NCBI GenBank assembly: GCA_036877525.1
Contig: JAZGTH010000068.1
Coordinates: forward strand, 2,164,501 to 2,228,500
Direction: 5' to 3'
Length of the DNA: 64,000 nt
Origin: Chromobotia macracanthus
Lineage: Eukaryota; Chordata; Actinopteri; Cypriniformes; Botiidae
The notes under the pieces are model-generated. The model was not told the DNA's origin, did not search any database, and saw nothing but the letters and a program-made list of their open reading frames with translations. Each line of letters starts with the position of its first letter. Position 1 is the stretch's first letter. Of the stretch, positions 1 to 13,700 are shown piece by piece. The position numbers and the translations under genes were made by a program.

Positions 1-225
1 ATGTGTGTGCTTTCTTTCAGCCTGTGGTCAGATCGAGAGGTCTCGAGATGCACTGTGGTAATGACAGATGTGTCCAACACTGGCTGGGGTGCCGTATGCA
101 TCGGGAATGCAATGTTGGGTTCCTGGACAGCTTCTTGCCTGCGTTGCCTTGCGGAGATTGGCATGCAAAACCCACTCTGGAATTCCAGCTGCTGATTATT
201 TTTAAGGTAAATTTTCAAATTCAAT
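1..225 (+). mobile_element. DIRS1-like retrotransposon remnant (RNase H region)
   Basis: The frame reads MTDVSNTGWGAVCIGN at about codons 21-36. This matches the D-S-x-T-GWGAV signature of the RNase H domain of fish DIRS1-like (tyrosine-recombinase) retrotransposons. The expected continuation is lost after about 20 further codons, so this is a decayed scrap. It lies in an intron of srek1, opposite in strand to that gene, and may extend beyond the left edge. The DIRS family is inferred from the motif and from clearer relatives later in the window. Confidence 0.5.
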
Positions 226-1693
226 TTGCATATTTTGTTTTCTAATAAGAAGCAGGGTGATTGGTCTCCCAAGGACAAACCCTTAGTGTCACTACATCGA
301 CACAACGTCTTGATCCCTCCATTAGGGAACGGACATTACATACATAACCGAGACCATTTTTGCATTTATTGTTTAAAAACAGGTAACAACAATGCTCTGT
401 ACCCCTTTAATGGAAAGTGTCAATGACTTTTACCAACTAATCTTCAGTTACTGTGGCCTGTTCTTACACTTTCTGTGAGCTACAGCATTTGAACGTCCAT
501 ATTGTCTTCAGAAATCTAAACCTCTCATGATTTTGCTTAACAAGCAAATCAGCTAAATTCAACAAGCAAAAAAATTTGCGGCAAGCTGAATATTAAAGTG
601 CATCAAACTATTAGATTGTCTTTATTATTTATGAACTATTATTTATGAAAAAACAAAAACTACTAAATTAGGTCAATGTCCATGAAAAGGTTAAGATGTT
701 ACGACCCACTTCCAAAAACAACCTTAACTCTGACCATTGATCATTCAGAATCATATTGTAAATAAAATGTTTAGTCGTTTTAAGCATGACAATTTAAATA
801 GATTTTGCAAAATGCATTGAATTAATGGTCACACTGTATGAAGGACTGGGAGGACTCTATTATAAATGTATTAATTCAGAAACAAAAGTATGAATAAATC
901 AGTTCAACAGACAACTTCTCCCTGCATATCTCACTGGCAGCCAAGCTGTATTTGGGGGCTGTGTCTTAGAATGCAATTTATTGGATGCCCCTACATGTGT
1001 CTGTCTAGTAGAATATTTTGGCAACTGCCAAATGCCTTTTAAAATACAATAAAAACATTCTAATAAAAAAACAACTGTACCCGTTGAAAGGATTTATTTT
1101 TGAATTAATAAAGCATTCATTTGATTTTTAAGTGACACTCCTAGTCCCTTATACACCCAGCATCCTTTCTATCAAAAAATAAAAGACACTGCATTCTTGT
1201 GGCCTTTTTGCTATATGAGCATCCTCTCACATTGCTTTTCCATTTTTTAAAACTAAATTCAGGTTACTTAAACCACACTGCCAAAATCAATACATGGAAC
1301 TGCATCAGTGCATTTGCAGTGTTAAGGCCCCACTCAAAAGGAAGGTCCATTTATGAACAACCAGTAATGACCCCTTAAAAGCACTAAAAACACATTTCCA
1401 GTCCTGATGCCGTTGCATAACACAAAAGTATGATCTTAATCACCTCCATCCTTTCCACATCCTTTAGCTCAACTGATAAACAAAAGCTGCTGAAACTCCA
1501 CCCACTTCTACTAAACACAACTGACTGCGCTCATCCTTAACTCACACGTTATCATACATATCTGGAACACAAAAACACAAAATAATGTCAGGAAGCCAAT
1601 TATGATTTTCTAATATGCCTGATTTCAAGTCAGATACCCAGTGTCTTTGCATCATCAGGCACACAAATTTAACACACATGCAAACATACTAAC
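226..1693. other. srek1 intron 2, no gene recognised
   Basis: AT-rich sequence downstream (in the minus-strand sense) of srek1 exon 2. I looked for the next srek1 exon on the minus strand, which should encode the linker after the first RRM, and did not find it, so it should lie left of position 1. No long ORF, clear transposon terminus or tandem array was seen here. Confidence 0.5.
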
Positions 1694-2743
1694 CTTCTGC
1701 ACATGGGACAACAATAAGAGCTCTGTCAATAAAAACAGTGTTGGTTAAGTGCTGCGCCACACCAACACTGGAAGGCTCTTGATACTTTATGTAACAAACT
1801 TTGGATGAAAAGGAAAGAGATGCATTGCTGAAAGAGGAAAAAAGAAAAAGTGTTATTTAATATCACTTATATATGCTTGCTCTTTTGATGATGAAAGAGG
1901 GGATACGAGCATTGCAAAGTCAGTACTGTGGGGCTGATCTAATGTTCAGTTAAAACAGTAAGCTAAACAGTGTGTATAATAAATAATGTACTAGATTTCC
2001 TATGAGGTTGGCACTGCCAATGTTCAGCTACCGGAAGTGCCCTCTCTAAATGAAAGCATTGTATCATTTTAAATAGTATGTAACTGAGCTTAACCCTTCG
2101 TGCTATTTTATGGGTAAACATATGGTTAAAGTTTTAATAGTACCTGCCTACTACTGGGGTTTAGGTCGGCCAGAGTATCATATTTACACCATTTGAAAAT
2201 CATTCAAAATTACTATTATTATTTTACACTTACATAATCTGGGACAAGCCAATTTACTATGCAGAGATGTCTATGGTATTACTATGGTGTGGATGTGTCA
2301 TGGCATTGTGTGAAATACCTTGAAGTACCATGCAAATACTATGGCACATGAACATGATGAATAATTCAGCACCTTGGTTTCAGTAATGGTCATCGTTCTT
2401 TATTAGAGGTATAAATGTGTATGTATAGTTTGTGTTATTGTGTGCTGACGTCACTGTGAAGCCTCAGATGCAAAAGTGTGTTGACGTGCACTGATTCTGT
2501 ATGCCTGGCTTGTGCTGTCATCATTCAAGGGGTGTTGAAATGTTTGTTTGTGGCGTGTGTGTGGATGTGTGTAGATGTATGATGGTTAGGTGTTTGTGTT
2601 GTTGTTGCGACTCACTCAGGGGGGTACAGTCGCAGCTCCTCGATGTCTCCCAGAAAGCCAAACAGAGTTCTCATCTGATCACTGCTCACCGCCGACGACA
2701 GATTAGTGATCTGGATCACGTTTGTCGCAGGCATCCCACTCAT
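1694..2743 (-). CDS. srek1: srek1, splicing regulatory glutamine/lysine-rich protein 1, 5' exons (partial)
   Basis: SREK1 is a nuclear SR-related splicing factor with an N-terminal RNA-recognition motif. Two coding exons are visible on the minus strand. Exon 1 is 2743-2616: the start ATG at 2743-2741 is preceded by an in-frame TAG three codons upstream, a second in-frame ATG lies three codons later, and it ends CCT GA before donor GTGAGT. Exon 2 is 1827-1694: it follows a CAG acceptor and ends GCA GAA G before GTTAGT. The phases agree (GA+C gives Asp). The protein contains VIQITNLSSAVSSDQMRTLF, then FSSKVCYIKY and VAQHLTNTVFIDRALIVVPC, i.e. RNP-type strands of the first RRM. The closest alternative is the paralogue srsf11; NLSSAV and ELRLYPP favour srek1. 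The remaining exons lie off the left edge, so only about 87 residues are present. The gene is divergently oriented to tmc2, about 5 kb away. Confidence 0.85.
2258..2362. repeat. TACCATGGTA-type palindromic MITE fragment
   Basis: Short segment with repeated ATGGTATTACTATGGT and AAGTACCATGCAAATAC words. It shares the TACCATG/CATGGTA vocabulary of the segments at 50930-51150 and 55855-56110. Such palindrome-rich elements are common non-autonomous repeats in fish. The boundaries are approximate. Confidence 0.35.
2446..2453. promoter_or_regulatory. CRE-like palindrome TGACGTCA
   Basis: A perfect 8-bp cAMP-response-element consensus. It lies in srek1 intron 1, about 160 bp downstream of the exon 1 donor. 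Function is only inferred; one 8-mer is weak evidence. Confidence 0.2.
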
Positions 2744-3239
2744 AACACGCTAGGCTGATATTCAGTACTGGAAATACAGCGCTACACCCGAGCGATCAGC
2801 GCTCTGACAGCCATTGACCTGCTAGAAAACTAGTTAGCATTGAGCGCTGGGACAACAGCACCGACCACTGGCCTGGAAGACTTGCAGCCGAAACTGTGTG
2901 ATGAAGAAATATAAAGTTTGTGGCGCATTATGACTCCGACACGGCCACCGGAGCTGATCGCTGCCACTCTTGTCAATGCTGCTTCGCTAAAGAGTGCCTA
3001 GTCTATTTTTGACAGACGTCGGACTACACAACTCTCCATAACTAAAAGTGCATATGTGCAGATACTGTGATTAAACACAACATAAACTGTTATTTCGGCG
3101 ATATTGCCCACCTCTAAGTCATTCGTTCCCATTTGACTTGCCCTACTCAAAGGCACGTCGTGTCATTTTGCCACCAGATGTCACTGTTGTGGGCTCAGAG
3201 CGTCGCCTGTGTATACACCAGCACGCCCTCCTCGATGTA

Positions 3240-3340
<101 letters not shown>

Positions 3341-3394
3341 GACTATGTATATGCTCTATGCCACACAGCCAGGTCAATCAAGGTTTTAATGGAG

Positions 3395-3610
3395 GATCCC
3401 TAGATCAAGACCCTGTCATGGCCAGTCCAGTCTCCAGACCTGATCCCCATTGATGACCCAAGATGGTTGGTCACAAGCTATCAAACAAAGCCGAGCAGTT
3501 TGTATTTTTGCACCAGGCGTGGCATAAAGTCAACCGACAGCAATGTGAAAGACTCATAGAGATCATGCTAAGACGCATAAAAGCTGTGATTAAAAACCAG
3601 GGTTAGTCCA
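3395..3610 (+). mobile_element. Tc1/mariner transposase 3' fragment
   Basis: The sequence around 3415-3470 decodes to a damaged version of the transposase motif SPDLNPIE (here close to PDLIPIDDPRW, with frame changes). It is followed by a better-preserved tail reading QQCERLIEIMLRRIKAVIKN. This is the C-terminal end of a Tc1-like DDE transposase. No matching terminal inverted repeats were found, so it is a truncated relic. Confidence 0.55.
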
Positions 3611-4189
3611 CCACATATTGATTTTTGAACTCTTCCTAGGTTACAACAATAGTATTGTGTTGCTTAGAAATTAATATAAACTTGTTTTATTTGCATTTTC
3701 AGGGTCTAAAAACAATGCATTTTTTGTTGTTTTGAATAGAGTTCATTTTCTGCAAATAAATGCTATAAATTATATTTTTATATTTGCCAGTGGTTTACAG
3801 AAAAAAACAAACATGTTCACTTTAAATACATGCCTATAAAGAGTAAAACTAATATATATATAGGATCACCTGATTTTCTTTCTCTCCCCACCTTAATACT
3901 AAATACTGAAGTGATATACATTGCATTGAGCATTCAAAATGAACACAGCAGCATATAATCTCCTTTGGGTGGATCTGACCCTCCCTGTGAATTGTTTGCC
4001 ATTAGCTTATGACTCAGTCAAAGGCCTGAGTCAACAGTGAATGCAAGGCTTAAGGTGTGAAGCCTTCTTTATTTCTATGATAATGTTAACTTTAAATCAG
4101 GTTTGATGACTGAAGGACTAGTCATGGACTATTTGGGTGATGGCTCCCTCTTGTGGATGGATAAATGGGAGGCACCCACATTTCTTCAA

Positions 4190-5450
4190 GAGTCAAGAGA
4201 GTTTATTGTCATTTCAACCATATACAAGTACATAGTGAAACAAAACAACATTTCTTCAGGAACTAGGTGCTACATAAAAACACAGAACAACGCAGAACTA
4301 CTAGGCTACATAATTTATACATAATTTATACATAAAGTGCACAAGTGCAAACGTGCAGACAGCACAAGACAGTACAATGACTTCTGGGGCAGACAGTGCA
4401 GCGCCGACCAGCACACAGTCCTGTTCCAGGGTGATCCTGATGAAATAGAGGTATAAGTGTTAACATAAGTGTAGACAATGACTATGTGCATTATAAGTAT
4501 TTCAGCAGCAAAAAGTATTTAATATGTGCAAAATAATGCAGGGTGGAGGATAAACAGTTGTGTGTGTATGAGTGTGTGTGTTCCTTTCAGCTCCAGTTCT
4601 GTGTATTGAGGAGTCTGATAGCATGAGGGAAGAAACTATTGCAAAGCCTGGTCGTGAGGGCCTGAATGCTTCGGTACCGCTTACCAGATGGCAGGAGTGT
4701 AAAGAGTGTGTGAGAGGGGTGTGTGGGGTCATCCACAATGCTGGTGGCTTTGCGGATACAGCGTGAGGTGTACATGTAGATGATGGAGGGAAGAGAGACC
4801 CCGATGATCTTCTCAGCTGTTCTCACTATCAGCTGGAGGGTCTAGCGGTCCAAGGTGGTGCAATTCCCAAACCAGGCAGTGATGCAGCTGCACAGGATGC
4901 TCTCAATAGTCCCTCTGTATAACATGATGATGATGGGGGGTGGGAGATGTGCTTTTCTCAGTCTTCTCAGAAAGTACAGGCGCTGCTGGGCTGTCTTTGT
5001 TATCGAACTTGTGTTGAGCGACCAGGTGAGGTTCTCCGCCAGGTAAACACCAAGAAACTTGGTGCTCTTGACAATCTCCACGGAGGAGCCGCCGATGTTT
5101 AGTGGAGAGTGGACATTCTGCGCTCTTCTGAAGTCAACAACCATCTCTTTAGTTTTATCCACGTTCAGAGACCGGTTGTTGGCTCTGCACCAGTTCATTA
5201 GCCGCTGCACCTCCTCTCTATAAGCTGACTTGTCGTTCTGGCTGATGAGACCCACCGCGGTTGTGTCATCGGCGAACTTGATGATATGATTCAAGCTGTG
5301 CATTGCTACACAGTCGTGAGTCAGCAGGGTGAACAGCAATGGACTGAGCACACAGCCCTGTGGGGCCCCAGTGCTCAGTGTGGTGGTGTTGGAGGTCTTG
5401 TTCCCGATCCGGACTGACTGAGGTCTCCCAGTCAGGAGAATTATCAACAG
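4190..5450 (-). mobile_element. LINE reverse transcriptase, Rex1/CR1-like, 5'-truncated
   Basis: A minus-strand ORF of 201 codons (5447-4842) encodes reverse transcriptase with the motifs GAPQGCVLSPLL, FADDTT (the catalytic YADD-type box) and FLGVYLAENLTWS, followed by a typical RT thumb segment. Beyond its stop, a non-coding tail runs to about 4190 and ends, on the minus strand, with a TGACAATAAACTCTC-type 3' end typical of Rex1/CR1-like fish LINEs. The endonuclease and N-terminal part are absent, as expected from 5' truncation. It sits between srek1 and tmc2. Confidence 0.8.
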
Positions 5451-5560
5451 TGGTTATGTGAATGGATGAAGGTGTGGTGGGTATGCAAAGTTCTTGGTCA
5501 AACAAATTGACAGCAGCTCCACTAATGCTTTAACAAATTTGGAGAAACCTATATTGGTAT

Positions 5561-5830
5561 TTATATTGGAGGTAAAAAAAAATTATACTGGGGCAGAATA
5601 TAATTTGCTGTACTCACTTTAGCTCTTGAATACTTGTGGGGGCATGCAGCATTTAAATGTCCCTGTTCTCCACAACAGAAGCAAAACCCCTCTTGGTATC
5701 TCCGTTGATGTTGTTCTGTGGAGAGACATGCTATAGCAACCTGCATGGGTTCAGGTGAGTCGGGCCATGTGCAGACTTGTACTGGGACGACTGGTTGAGC
5801 AGCATGAGAAGCTCTTGGTTTAGGAAGGAG
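5561..5830 (-). mobile_element. Ty3/gypsy-like gag zinc-knuckle fragment
   Basis: On the minus strand the frame reads RLSTEQHQ-like residues, then CFCCGEQGHLNAACP. The latter is a perfect C-x2-C-x4-H-x4-C knuckle of retrotransposon gag proteins. The upstream capsid and downstream protease are not recognisable, so this is a short relic. Confidence 0.55.
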
Positions 5831-5879
5831 GAAGATTATCCATCTTAATTGCCATGGTAATGAATTTGAATGAATCCTA

Positions 5880-6245
5880 CACAGTAGATGCCCAGTTGAG
5901 TGCCTTCCCAATGAGTAACGACATCATGAAAGCACATTTTTACTGTCTTGATCAAATGAAGGGAAATGAGGAAAGGTGTGACAAGGTTCTTTTAAGCTCT
6001 TTGAAGTCGAGTTTTGAATCAGTTGTTGGTTTGAGTGCCAGTGTTGGAAGACCAGCCAGCAGAGCCTTGCAGTAGTTCAGCCCATAAATAACAAGGGCCT
6101 GGCTGTGTCGCATTTACAGTGAGATAATGCCTATTTTTCCTAATGTTGTATAAAGCCAATCTACATGACCACATTGTCTTTTTGGCAATGGGAGAGAATG
6201 TCAGCTGGTCATCAAAGACTATGCCTAGGTTTCTTTCACTCAATA
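5880..6245 (-). mobile_element. Second LINE fragment (CR1/L2-like RT C-terminal part)
   Basis: The minus frame at 6243-6019 reads RNLGIVFDDQLTFSP and then SCRLALYNIRKNRHYLT, the C-terminal segment of a fish CR1/L2-type reverse transcriptase. The frame is broken shortly afterwards. The remaining coding-like sequence to about 5880 continues in other frames. It is a decayed fragment separate from the Rex1-like LINE. Confidence 0.6.
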
Positions 6246-7770
6246 AAAGTAAAAAATAATTATTCTTCTAAAAAGATAAAGGTAATATATCATATTTTAT
6301 GCAAAAGAAAATAAGGTACATTTGCTGTATTTAAGATTTTTGCATTGTGACATTATTTGTCATGAGCAGTTCTTTAGTAAATGTGTCTTGTCAATATGGT
6401 GATGGACTACACTATGTTGAAGGCATTTATTTGTGCAAGGTACAATGAAAACCTTTCTTGAATGCTTTTCCACAGACTATAGACAAGACAGAATACAACA
6501 GACATCACTGCTATACATAAAGAATTACAAAAAATTATAATTGCTAGACGATAAGTGAGGACAATAAAGTGAGGGACAAGTTGCAAAAGTGACATTGTTG
6601 ACATTATAAAAACGACCAGTATATCATTATTATTTCATAAATGCATCTAATAAATAGAAAAGGTTTCAGCTTGAGTCTTTCGTTGTTGTTAGGCTATTAT
6701 GAACAGGTTATTAACAGGTACAATACACATGAATAATTATACTTCAATAAATGCAATACTTTGTTTGCTTTCAGCCTAACGGGTGGTGTCATTTTGCGAA
6801 TGATCATGTTAAGATCAGGAATAGATGCTATACCTGAGCACACATTCTTTGTCTAGGCTGCGTAATACTACATGAACACGTAATGAGTCACTTGTGAAAA
6901 CCGAGATGTTGTGTCATCTACCAGGTGTTGCGGTGTAGACAAGACAAGATCAAACATGTCTGATTGTCTGCTCATAGTCTATACTGTCTTTGTGTTTCTC
7001 TCATTGTTACAATGAATAACATACATATCACACCAGTTAAGACACTATAAAGTGACCCACTGCTATCAAACCCCACTTGTCTTGATAATTGGTTACAGTT
7101 GTTTGTATTGATACATATTGATGTATACAATTTGTATTGATACTGTAAACGTCCTTTAAACTGTAAAATTCCAGATATTTTCTAGCCAAAGCAATTTTGA
7201 AGAAAGTGCATGAAAAAAGAAAGTGCAAAACTCAATATAGTGTGAAATGTGTTTAATTGTCTTTGAAGGAAAACCTAAACCTTCATTAAATCTTTAAGGT
7301 GGCTCTTCTTGTGACATCAGAGCTAGGTGTCATGTATCCCAATGAGTGAGAGTGCAATGAACAGTTTAAATGGATGTGGCATTATGTCCTGCAGGTCACC
7401 TGAAAAGTTTTTTTGATTCTTTTATTAGACATTGAGAAAATCTGAATATGTCCCTCTAAATGGCTTGATTTATTTTATTCAGCTTTAAGGTAATTTTACT
7501 ATAGTGTGTTTGTTGTGTGTCATTGATTCCCTTGTCTTAAACACAGTTTTCTCTCCAGAAGCTTTCAGCAGAACCCAAACCATTTAGATGCTTGTTTTAG
7601 ATCATTTAATACACTAATTGGAATCGATTTCGCATATGTGAGGTCACGTGGTGTTGCTATGGCAATAGGGAGTCAGTTACTTGAGAGCAGCTGCACACCT
7701 GTGCAGTAATTTGTTAGACCACAGGTGCAAGGGAGGAAATTCAGATAACAGAGATCAGAAGGGCAGAAAA
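6246..7770. other. Upstream region of tmc2, no gene recognised
   Basis: No coding sequence, transposon protein or clear tandem array was found. It should contain the tmc2 promoter and 5' UTR, possibly with non-coding exons, but I could not place a TSS or a TATA box from sequence alone. Confidence 0.4.
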
Positions 7771-10700
7771 ATGCCAAAGAAAAGTGATACAAGAAAACTG
7801 GAAGATGGTGAGTTATGTATCTTTTAATCTTGTATTTTTATAGCTTTTTTCATAACCTCTGGTAATGACAACTATTTCTGTCATGTGATGCTTAAAGTCT
7901 TGTTTAAAATGTATTTATATTTTATTTCTGATTAGTGGGAATAGATATTGATGGAGAAGTGGAAAGTGCTGAAGGTAAGAACAGCATCACTGTTACTACC
8001 AACCACTAATCCTAAATAAGTGTGATTTATGAGGGAAAGGTGTGCATTTCTAAGCAATCTGAATTCTAAGTTTCATCTGGTGCATAGGAAAAATCCCTAG
8101 TGACTAAAGGAGTGACTAAAACCATATCCAAAGATATAACAATATCATAGAGATTGTTTTGCGATTGTGAAACTTGTTGTCTTGTTTATGTGTAATACTT
8201 TCATGAGCATAAAAGTGTAAAAGTGTTTCTTCTCATACTCAGAGGACAACAAATCTAGAGGCAAGGTCACTAAAAAAACAGCAGCTGGCATACGTGGCAA
8301 AGCAGCTGCTAGTGAGAATGCTAAAGATGAGGATGATGCACTCCCTAGAGGTCGCCGAGCAGCCAATAAAAAAAAATCACCCCAGGAGGAGGCAGACGAG
8401 GAAGACAGTGATGATGACATTCCGCAGAGGAGGTGCGCAGGGAACAGGAGGCGAGGAAAAGTGAGGGACAATGCCGGAGAAGGGGGTAGATGGGGCAGGC
8501 AAAAAAAAAGGAAGAGGTGGGAGAAAACAGAAAAAAGGGAAAGGTAAAGATAGTGAAAATAAACAGAAAGACAGCGACGATGATGACAAGAAGAAGAAAA
8601 AGAATAGCAGGTATTGGGACACACATTAACCCAGAATAGACACAGATAATTGATAATTAATTGACTTCAATAAACGATCTTGACACTCACACCAAGAGAT
8701 GGCTGAATGTAAGACAAAACTCTCTTGAAACTCCCATTACAGATACTTAACCCTTTCAGGCACCACGATGATACTTATTTTTCACTTCTCATTGTGTGGT
8801 AGAGTTTAAAGGTGCACTGTTTAAAATTTTCATTTAAATTTCAAGTTTTCTTAAAGGGATAGTTCACCGAAAATAAAACTTTTTTAAAACCTGTATAAAT
8901 ATTTTTTCTTTTTCCTGCTGAACACAAAAAAATATTCTTCCAAATATTTTCCTTTGTGTTCAGCAGAACAAAGAAACTTATAGAGGCTGAAGGTGAGTAA
9001 ACGATTTTTAATTTTTCAGTGAACTATCCCTTTAAGCAGGCTCAGCAGACAGCAGGCTTTCACTAGCAGACAGTTTCTGACATGTCATGTAGGAGTCCTG
9101 CTTGAATGCTTCCATTTATATTGAATTGAAAATATCTTTAATGAATTGATAATTACATGTTAATACATTTTGCATGTTTGCACACTATTTATCAAAAGAA
9201 AATAAATTTTCTTTATTTATGAAAGAAAATAAAATGACTACCTCATTCTCTACTTATGTTTCAACCAGACTATCATTTTAACTATTTAAAGCCATTGCAT
9301 TTTTAATACTAAGTCTCCCTACATACTCTTGACACATACCCGTAGTAGTTGTGCTAGTTAGAGAATTTTTATGCTTGAAGCATGCCCTCCTGTAAAGGAT
9401 TTTACAGAAAACATTAGTGCTCCTTTCTGTCCCCTTATATTCTGTCTTAGTGGTGAAGATTCTAAATCAGATGAAGAGGAGGACTCCATGTCTGAGGGAG
9501 AAATGGCCAGATTGATGGAGGAGGTGGAGGAGAAGAAGAAGCTGATAGCAAACATCAGGAACAAGCCCTGGAGAATGTGGAGACGACTCAAAGTGCTCAA
9601 GTACTGAAGCGTGTGAAATTTCATTAAAAAAATATTAAGATTGCACTGTAAAAAATTGCTTTAAAAATAATGGTTAAATTCAACAGTAAGCTACTGTGCT
9701 CCAACAAATAGAGCAATAGCCTGTCCAGACTCAGAGTCCAGACTCAGAGACTGGGTCCCAAATCACACCTTATACCCTCATTCGTTATTTCCTACATTAG
9801 TTTACTAATATCGTCCACTTGATATGGTCCACACTGAATGAAATTAAGTTATTGGATTCAGATACTGAGTTATTACAATAACAGATACTGAGTTATACAA
9901 TGACACCTGCTGTTAACAAGCAGAATCACTAAAGGAAAAATAAATAAGAACAGAAAAGACCAGCAGAAACACAACAACTATAATTGACTTACAGCCACAC
10001 AGACTTAAATGAACGTCAGCTGTGAAATATAGCTACAATCAGTGATGAAGGGTCCAAGCTCTACAGCCATTACCACCTGGTCCTTTTCAGAAAATGATAC
10101 ATAGTTGTCACATGCATTTAATTGAGGAAATTGAGTACTATTTTGTAAGTGACACACATCCTACTGCCAGTTGGTGGTGCTATAACTGTGACTTACAATA
10201 ACCACAGCATTGAGATCAGCCCACAACACCAAACATCTTTCCCAAATTTGATGTAAATCATTCAATGGATGCCAAAGACATAAGACTTATTAAGACCTGT
10301 TCCATTTATTGTCACAAATTGGTTGCCTCACCATGGCAACACCATTATCAACGGTGATAGATATCAACAGTTTAGTGGTCAACTTCTTTTTCTGATGAAG
10401 TAGGAAGCAATTTGGGTACATTTAAAAGCACTCTTTTAAACACTGTTTTAAGTGATATACTTCCTCCTGCCAGTTGGTGGTGCTATGACTCACAATAACC
10501 ACCTCTATGTCATCAGTCCCAAGGACCAAACATACAGCTCAAATTTGAACAAAATCACTCTGTTGATGCAGCAGATATGAGCCACTTCCTGTTTTCGTTT
10601 TTGCCATTAATTTATTGCCTTGCCAACACCATTTGAGATATTAAAAATCCCTCCATAATTCAGTATCTTTAATGTCTTGGCATAATATTTGTCAAATTTG

Positions 10701-13700
10701 TCAAATTGTGACAATCCCATAAATCCCCTAGGAGTTTTCAGAGCTTGGAACTGAAAAGAAAACACATACAATGCAAAATGGCTGACTTCCAGCTGGGCAG
10801 AGCTAATAAGTATAAATTTGAAAATTGAGAACAATAAATGTACCAAATTTGGTGACCGTAGGTAAAACTAACCCCACCATTTAAGTCATAAAATGGGACA
10901 ACAGCTTTTACCCACACCTAACTGCTGACCACTATGTGTGTGTCAAATTGCATGCTATTTCAAATATGATAAACACCTCAAATACATCTTAAGTTTGATA
11001 TCTTACCATAGCAATTAAATTTAAGCTATCACAAATCCTTTTTGAGTTTTATATCAGCCATACCTCTACATTATTCTAACCAAGTCTAAAGTGACTTGGC
11101 TACATGTAATTTGACTATTTTAAAGTTTTTTTTAATTGATCCACTTCCTGTTGCCAGTTGGTGGCGCAAATACCATAACTCACAGTAGTCATATCAATGT
11201 CATCAGCCCACCTCAATAAACATTTTCCAAGTTGATAAAAGTGTATGGCATACGCTTTTCAGAAAATCCAAAAGGGATGTCAGTGCAAAATGTTGTTTGG
11301 GCTGACATGATCAATACACATACCAAGTTTTGTACAGGTGCGTGCATGTATGTATGATATATGCACCATCTTTTTGTGTCCTGTACCAGGGGGCGCTACA
11401 GAGCCTGCTCCACCTATCTGCCAGCCTTTGCCCAGCTCTAATGGCTGACGACTCTGACGAGTTTTTGAGCATGTTAAAGGAACCAAAGGCCTGAAAACTT
11501 TGAAAAAAGAATAAAAAATATAATAATCCTAAATAAAATAATAGGGCCCTTTGCGCTTTCAGTTTTTGGGCTCTAACTAGAGTTAGTTCACAGAGAAAGA
11601 AATAGTCAGTCTGGTTTGTAACAAGTGAAGATGGTGTTTTTTTTTTAAGTTTAAGCCTCCTCTGGTGAGATCCTGAGAGACTTAATGTGTTTGTTATTTA
11701 CAGCAGATGACCGTAAGTCTGTTGTATTTGGATTTCTTTTAACTGTTTGTGTTCATCTTCTGTGATTCTGCTTGTTAAGTGCAGATATCATCACTAATGC
11801 TCAGTCATTTAACTGTATTATTAACTAGAATGCTGCTTCAGTGTCACTTTTTCTTTGTAGTGTGGACACATATGAACCCTTATACTTACAAATGTATTGT
11901 ACAATTTACAATATCTTGCTAGGAATTTTATTTGCCATTAAGACTGTAAAAACAGTACAGTAAATCTTCACGTACAATTAAACTGTAAAACACCATACTG
12001 ATGTAAAATTTACAATTATTTATCATGCTTCCACTATTCATAGCAAAATAAAGTTTTACAGGAGACTGTAAAAAATACCTTTTTTATATTTACTGCTAAA
12101 TCTACAGCAGTTGTTTATGATGCACTTGATGCACACTGAAAAAATCACTCAGGATAATCACTGAAGATATTATAAATTTTACAATAAATGTTTTAAATTG
12201 TATATGGTAAGATAACATGTATGGCTAACATTTTAAGATCACATGACCTGGCAATAACTACTGTTTAGCATCATAGATTTTACTTAAGGCCTGTATTTTA
12301 TCACAGATTGTGCTGCATTGACCAATCAGTCACTTTTCATACATTAAAGTTGCTGTTTTCAGCATTTTAAACATCTGTTTTAACCTAATTGTGCTCATGG
12401 TGTCTGCAGGGAATCTCAGCAGTTTGTGGATAAATTTGAGGGGGCTTTGGGCAAAGGCAAAGGCAGGAAGCTGTATGCCTACAAAGTAATGATGATGAAG
12501 GTAGGAATATGAGAATCTTCACTCCATCTTTGGTCCCACTTTCTATTAGGTGTCTTTAACTACTATGTACTTGCATAAGAACTTTAAACAATGTAACTTT
12601 AAACAATGTAAATTGTACTTATATTTGAAGTATCTGAATGCAATTACATTCTTGACCTTGTATCTAATCCTAATCCTCTGCAGGACAACACATATGTATC
12701 CAAAAAGTAAATGATTTTTCTTATTTTTCCTTTAAGTATACTTTATTTAAAGACACCTAACTTAAAATGTGACCCTATATTTTATTCTGGTGCCTGCAAC
12801 AATATCACACTCACTATATTATGCCCACTAATATTTTTATAACAGCATTATTACATTTAGGTGTTTGTTCAAATCCCTATCCTTAAAGTGATAGTTCAAC
12901 AAAAATATTTACTCTCATTTACTCTCCCGCATGTCAATCCAAACCTATGTGACTTTATATCTTCTGTGGAACACATACTTTACACATACTTTAAGTATTA
13001 AACTCATTCTGCATCATTTGCTCTATGGAATTGAATAACAACTAAAATAATGCAGCTTATAGAGCAAAGGTGTTCTTTATTATAATTTAAACAGTAAGGA
13101 ATTACTCTAAATACCCTAGCAACCACATTGCAATGTACTAATCTCTAATTATCCCTGTAATCTTTTTTTGCCTCCCCATATAGAAATGGATTAAATTTCA
13201 AAGAGATTTTGAAAATTTTAGGACCGCTTGCATACCATGGGAACGGAAAATAAAGGAAGTTGAAAGTAAGTACTAATTATAAACTTAACTATGCTGTTTT
13301 ACTGAAAAGCTTATTCCAAATTATCAAATAAATGATGCTCAAATGAACAAATTATTGCCCAGTAGTGGAAAGAGGAATGTTCTTTATTCTGAACCATGGT
13401 GCCTTTTTTGTGCTTGTTTTGCAGGCCACTTTGGCTCATCAGTTGCCTCATACTTTATCTTTCTACGTTGGATGTACGGCATGAATATGGTCCTCTTTGG
13501 CTTGACTTTTGGCTTGGTTGTGATACCAGAGGTCAGGCCAAGACTGCCAATGAAAGGAGGAGATAGCCAACTATTCATTTGTAAAATAGAACAAAAGGAA
13601 ACAGCTTTGTAACTTGCTTTCCTTAAGCCACTCCTTTAATGGGTCTAATGTCATTGACTATATTACTTGTATAATTGTATTGACTGTATTAAGACAGTTA

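Noticed and set aside
8455..8490. A GT...AG mini-intron (29 bp, about 8461-8489) that would also restore the tmc2 frame
   Set aside because: Far too short for a vertebrate intron, so a homopolymer length difference is the simpler explanation.
8145..8626. Three overlapping minus-strand ORFs rich in Ser, Leu and Phe
   Set aside because: They are antisense to the Lys/Glu-rich tmc2 exon 3; composition explains the lack of stops.
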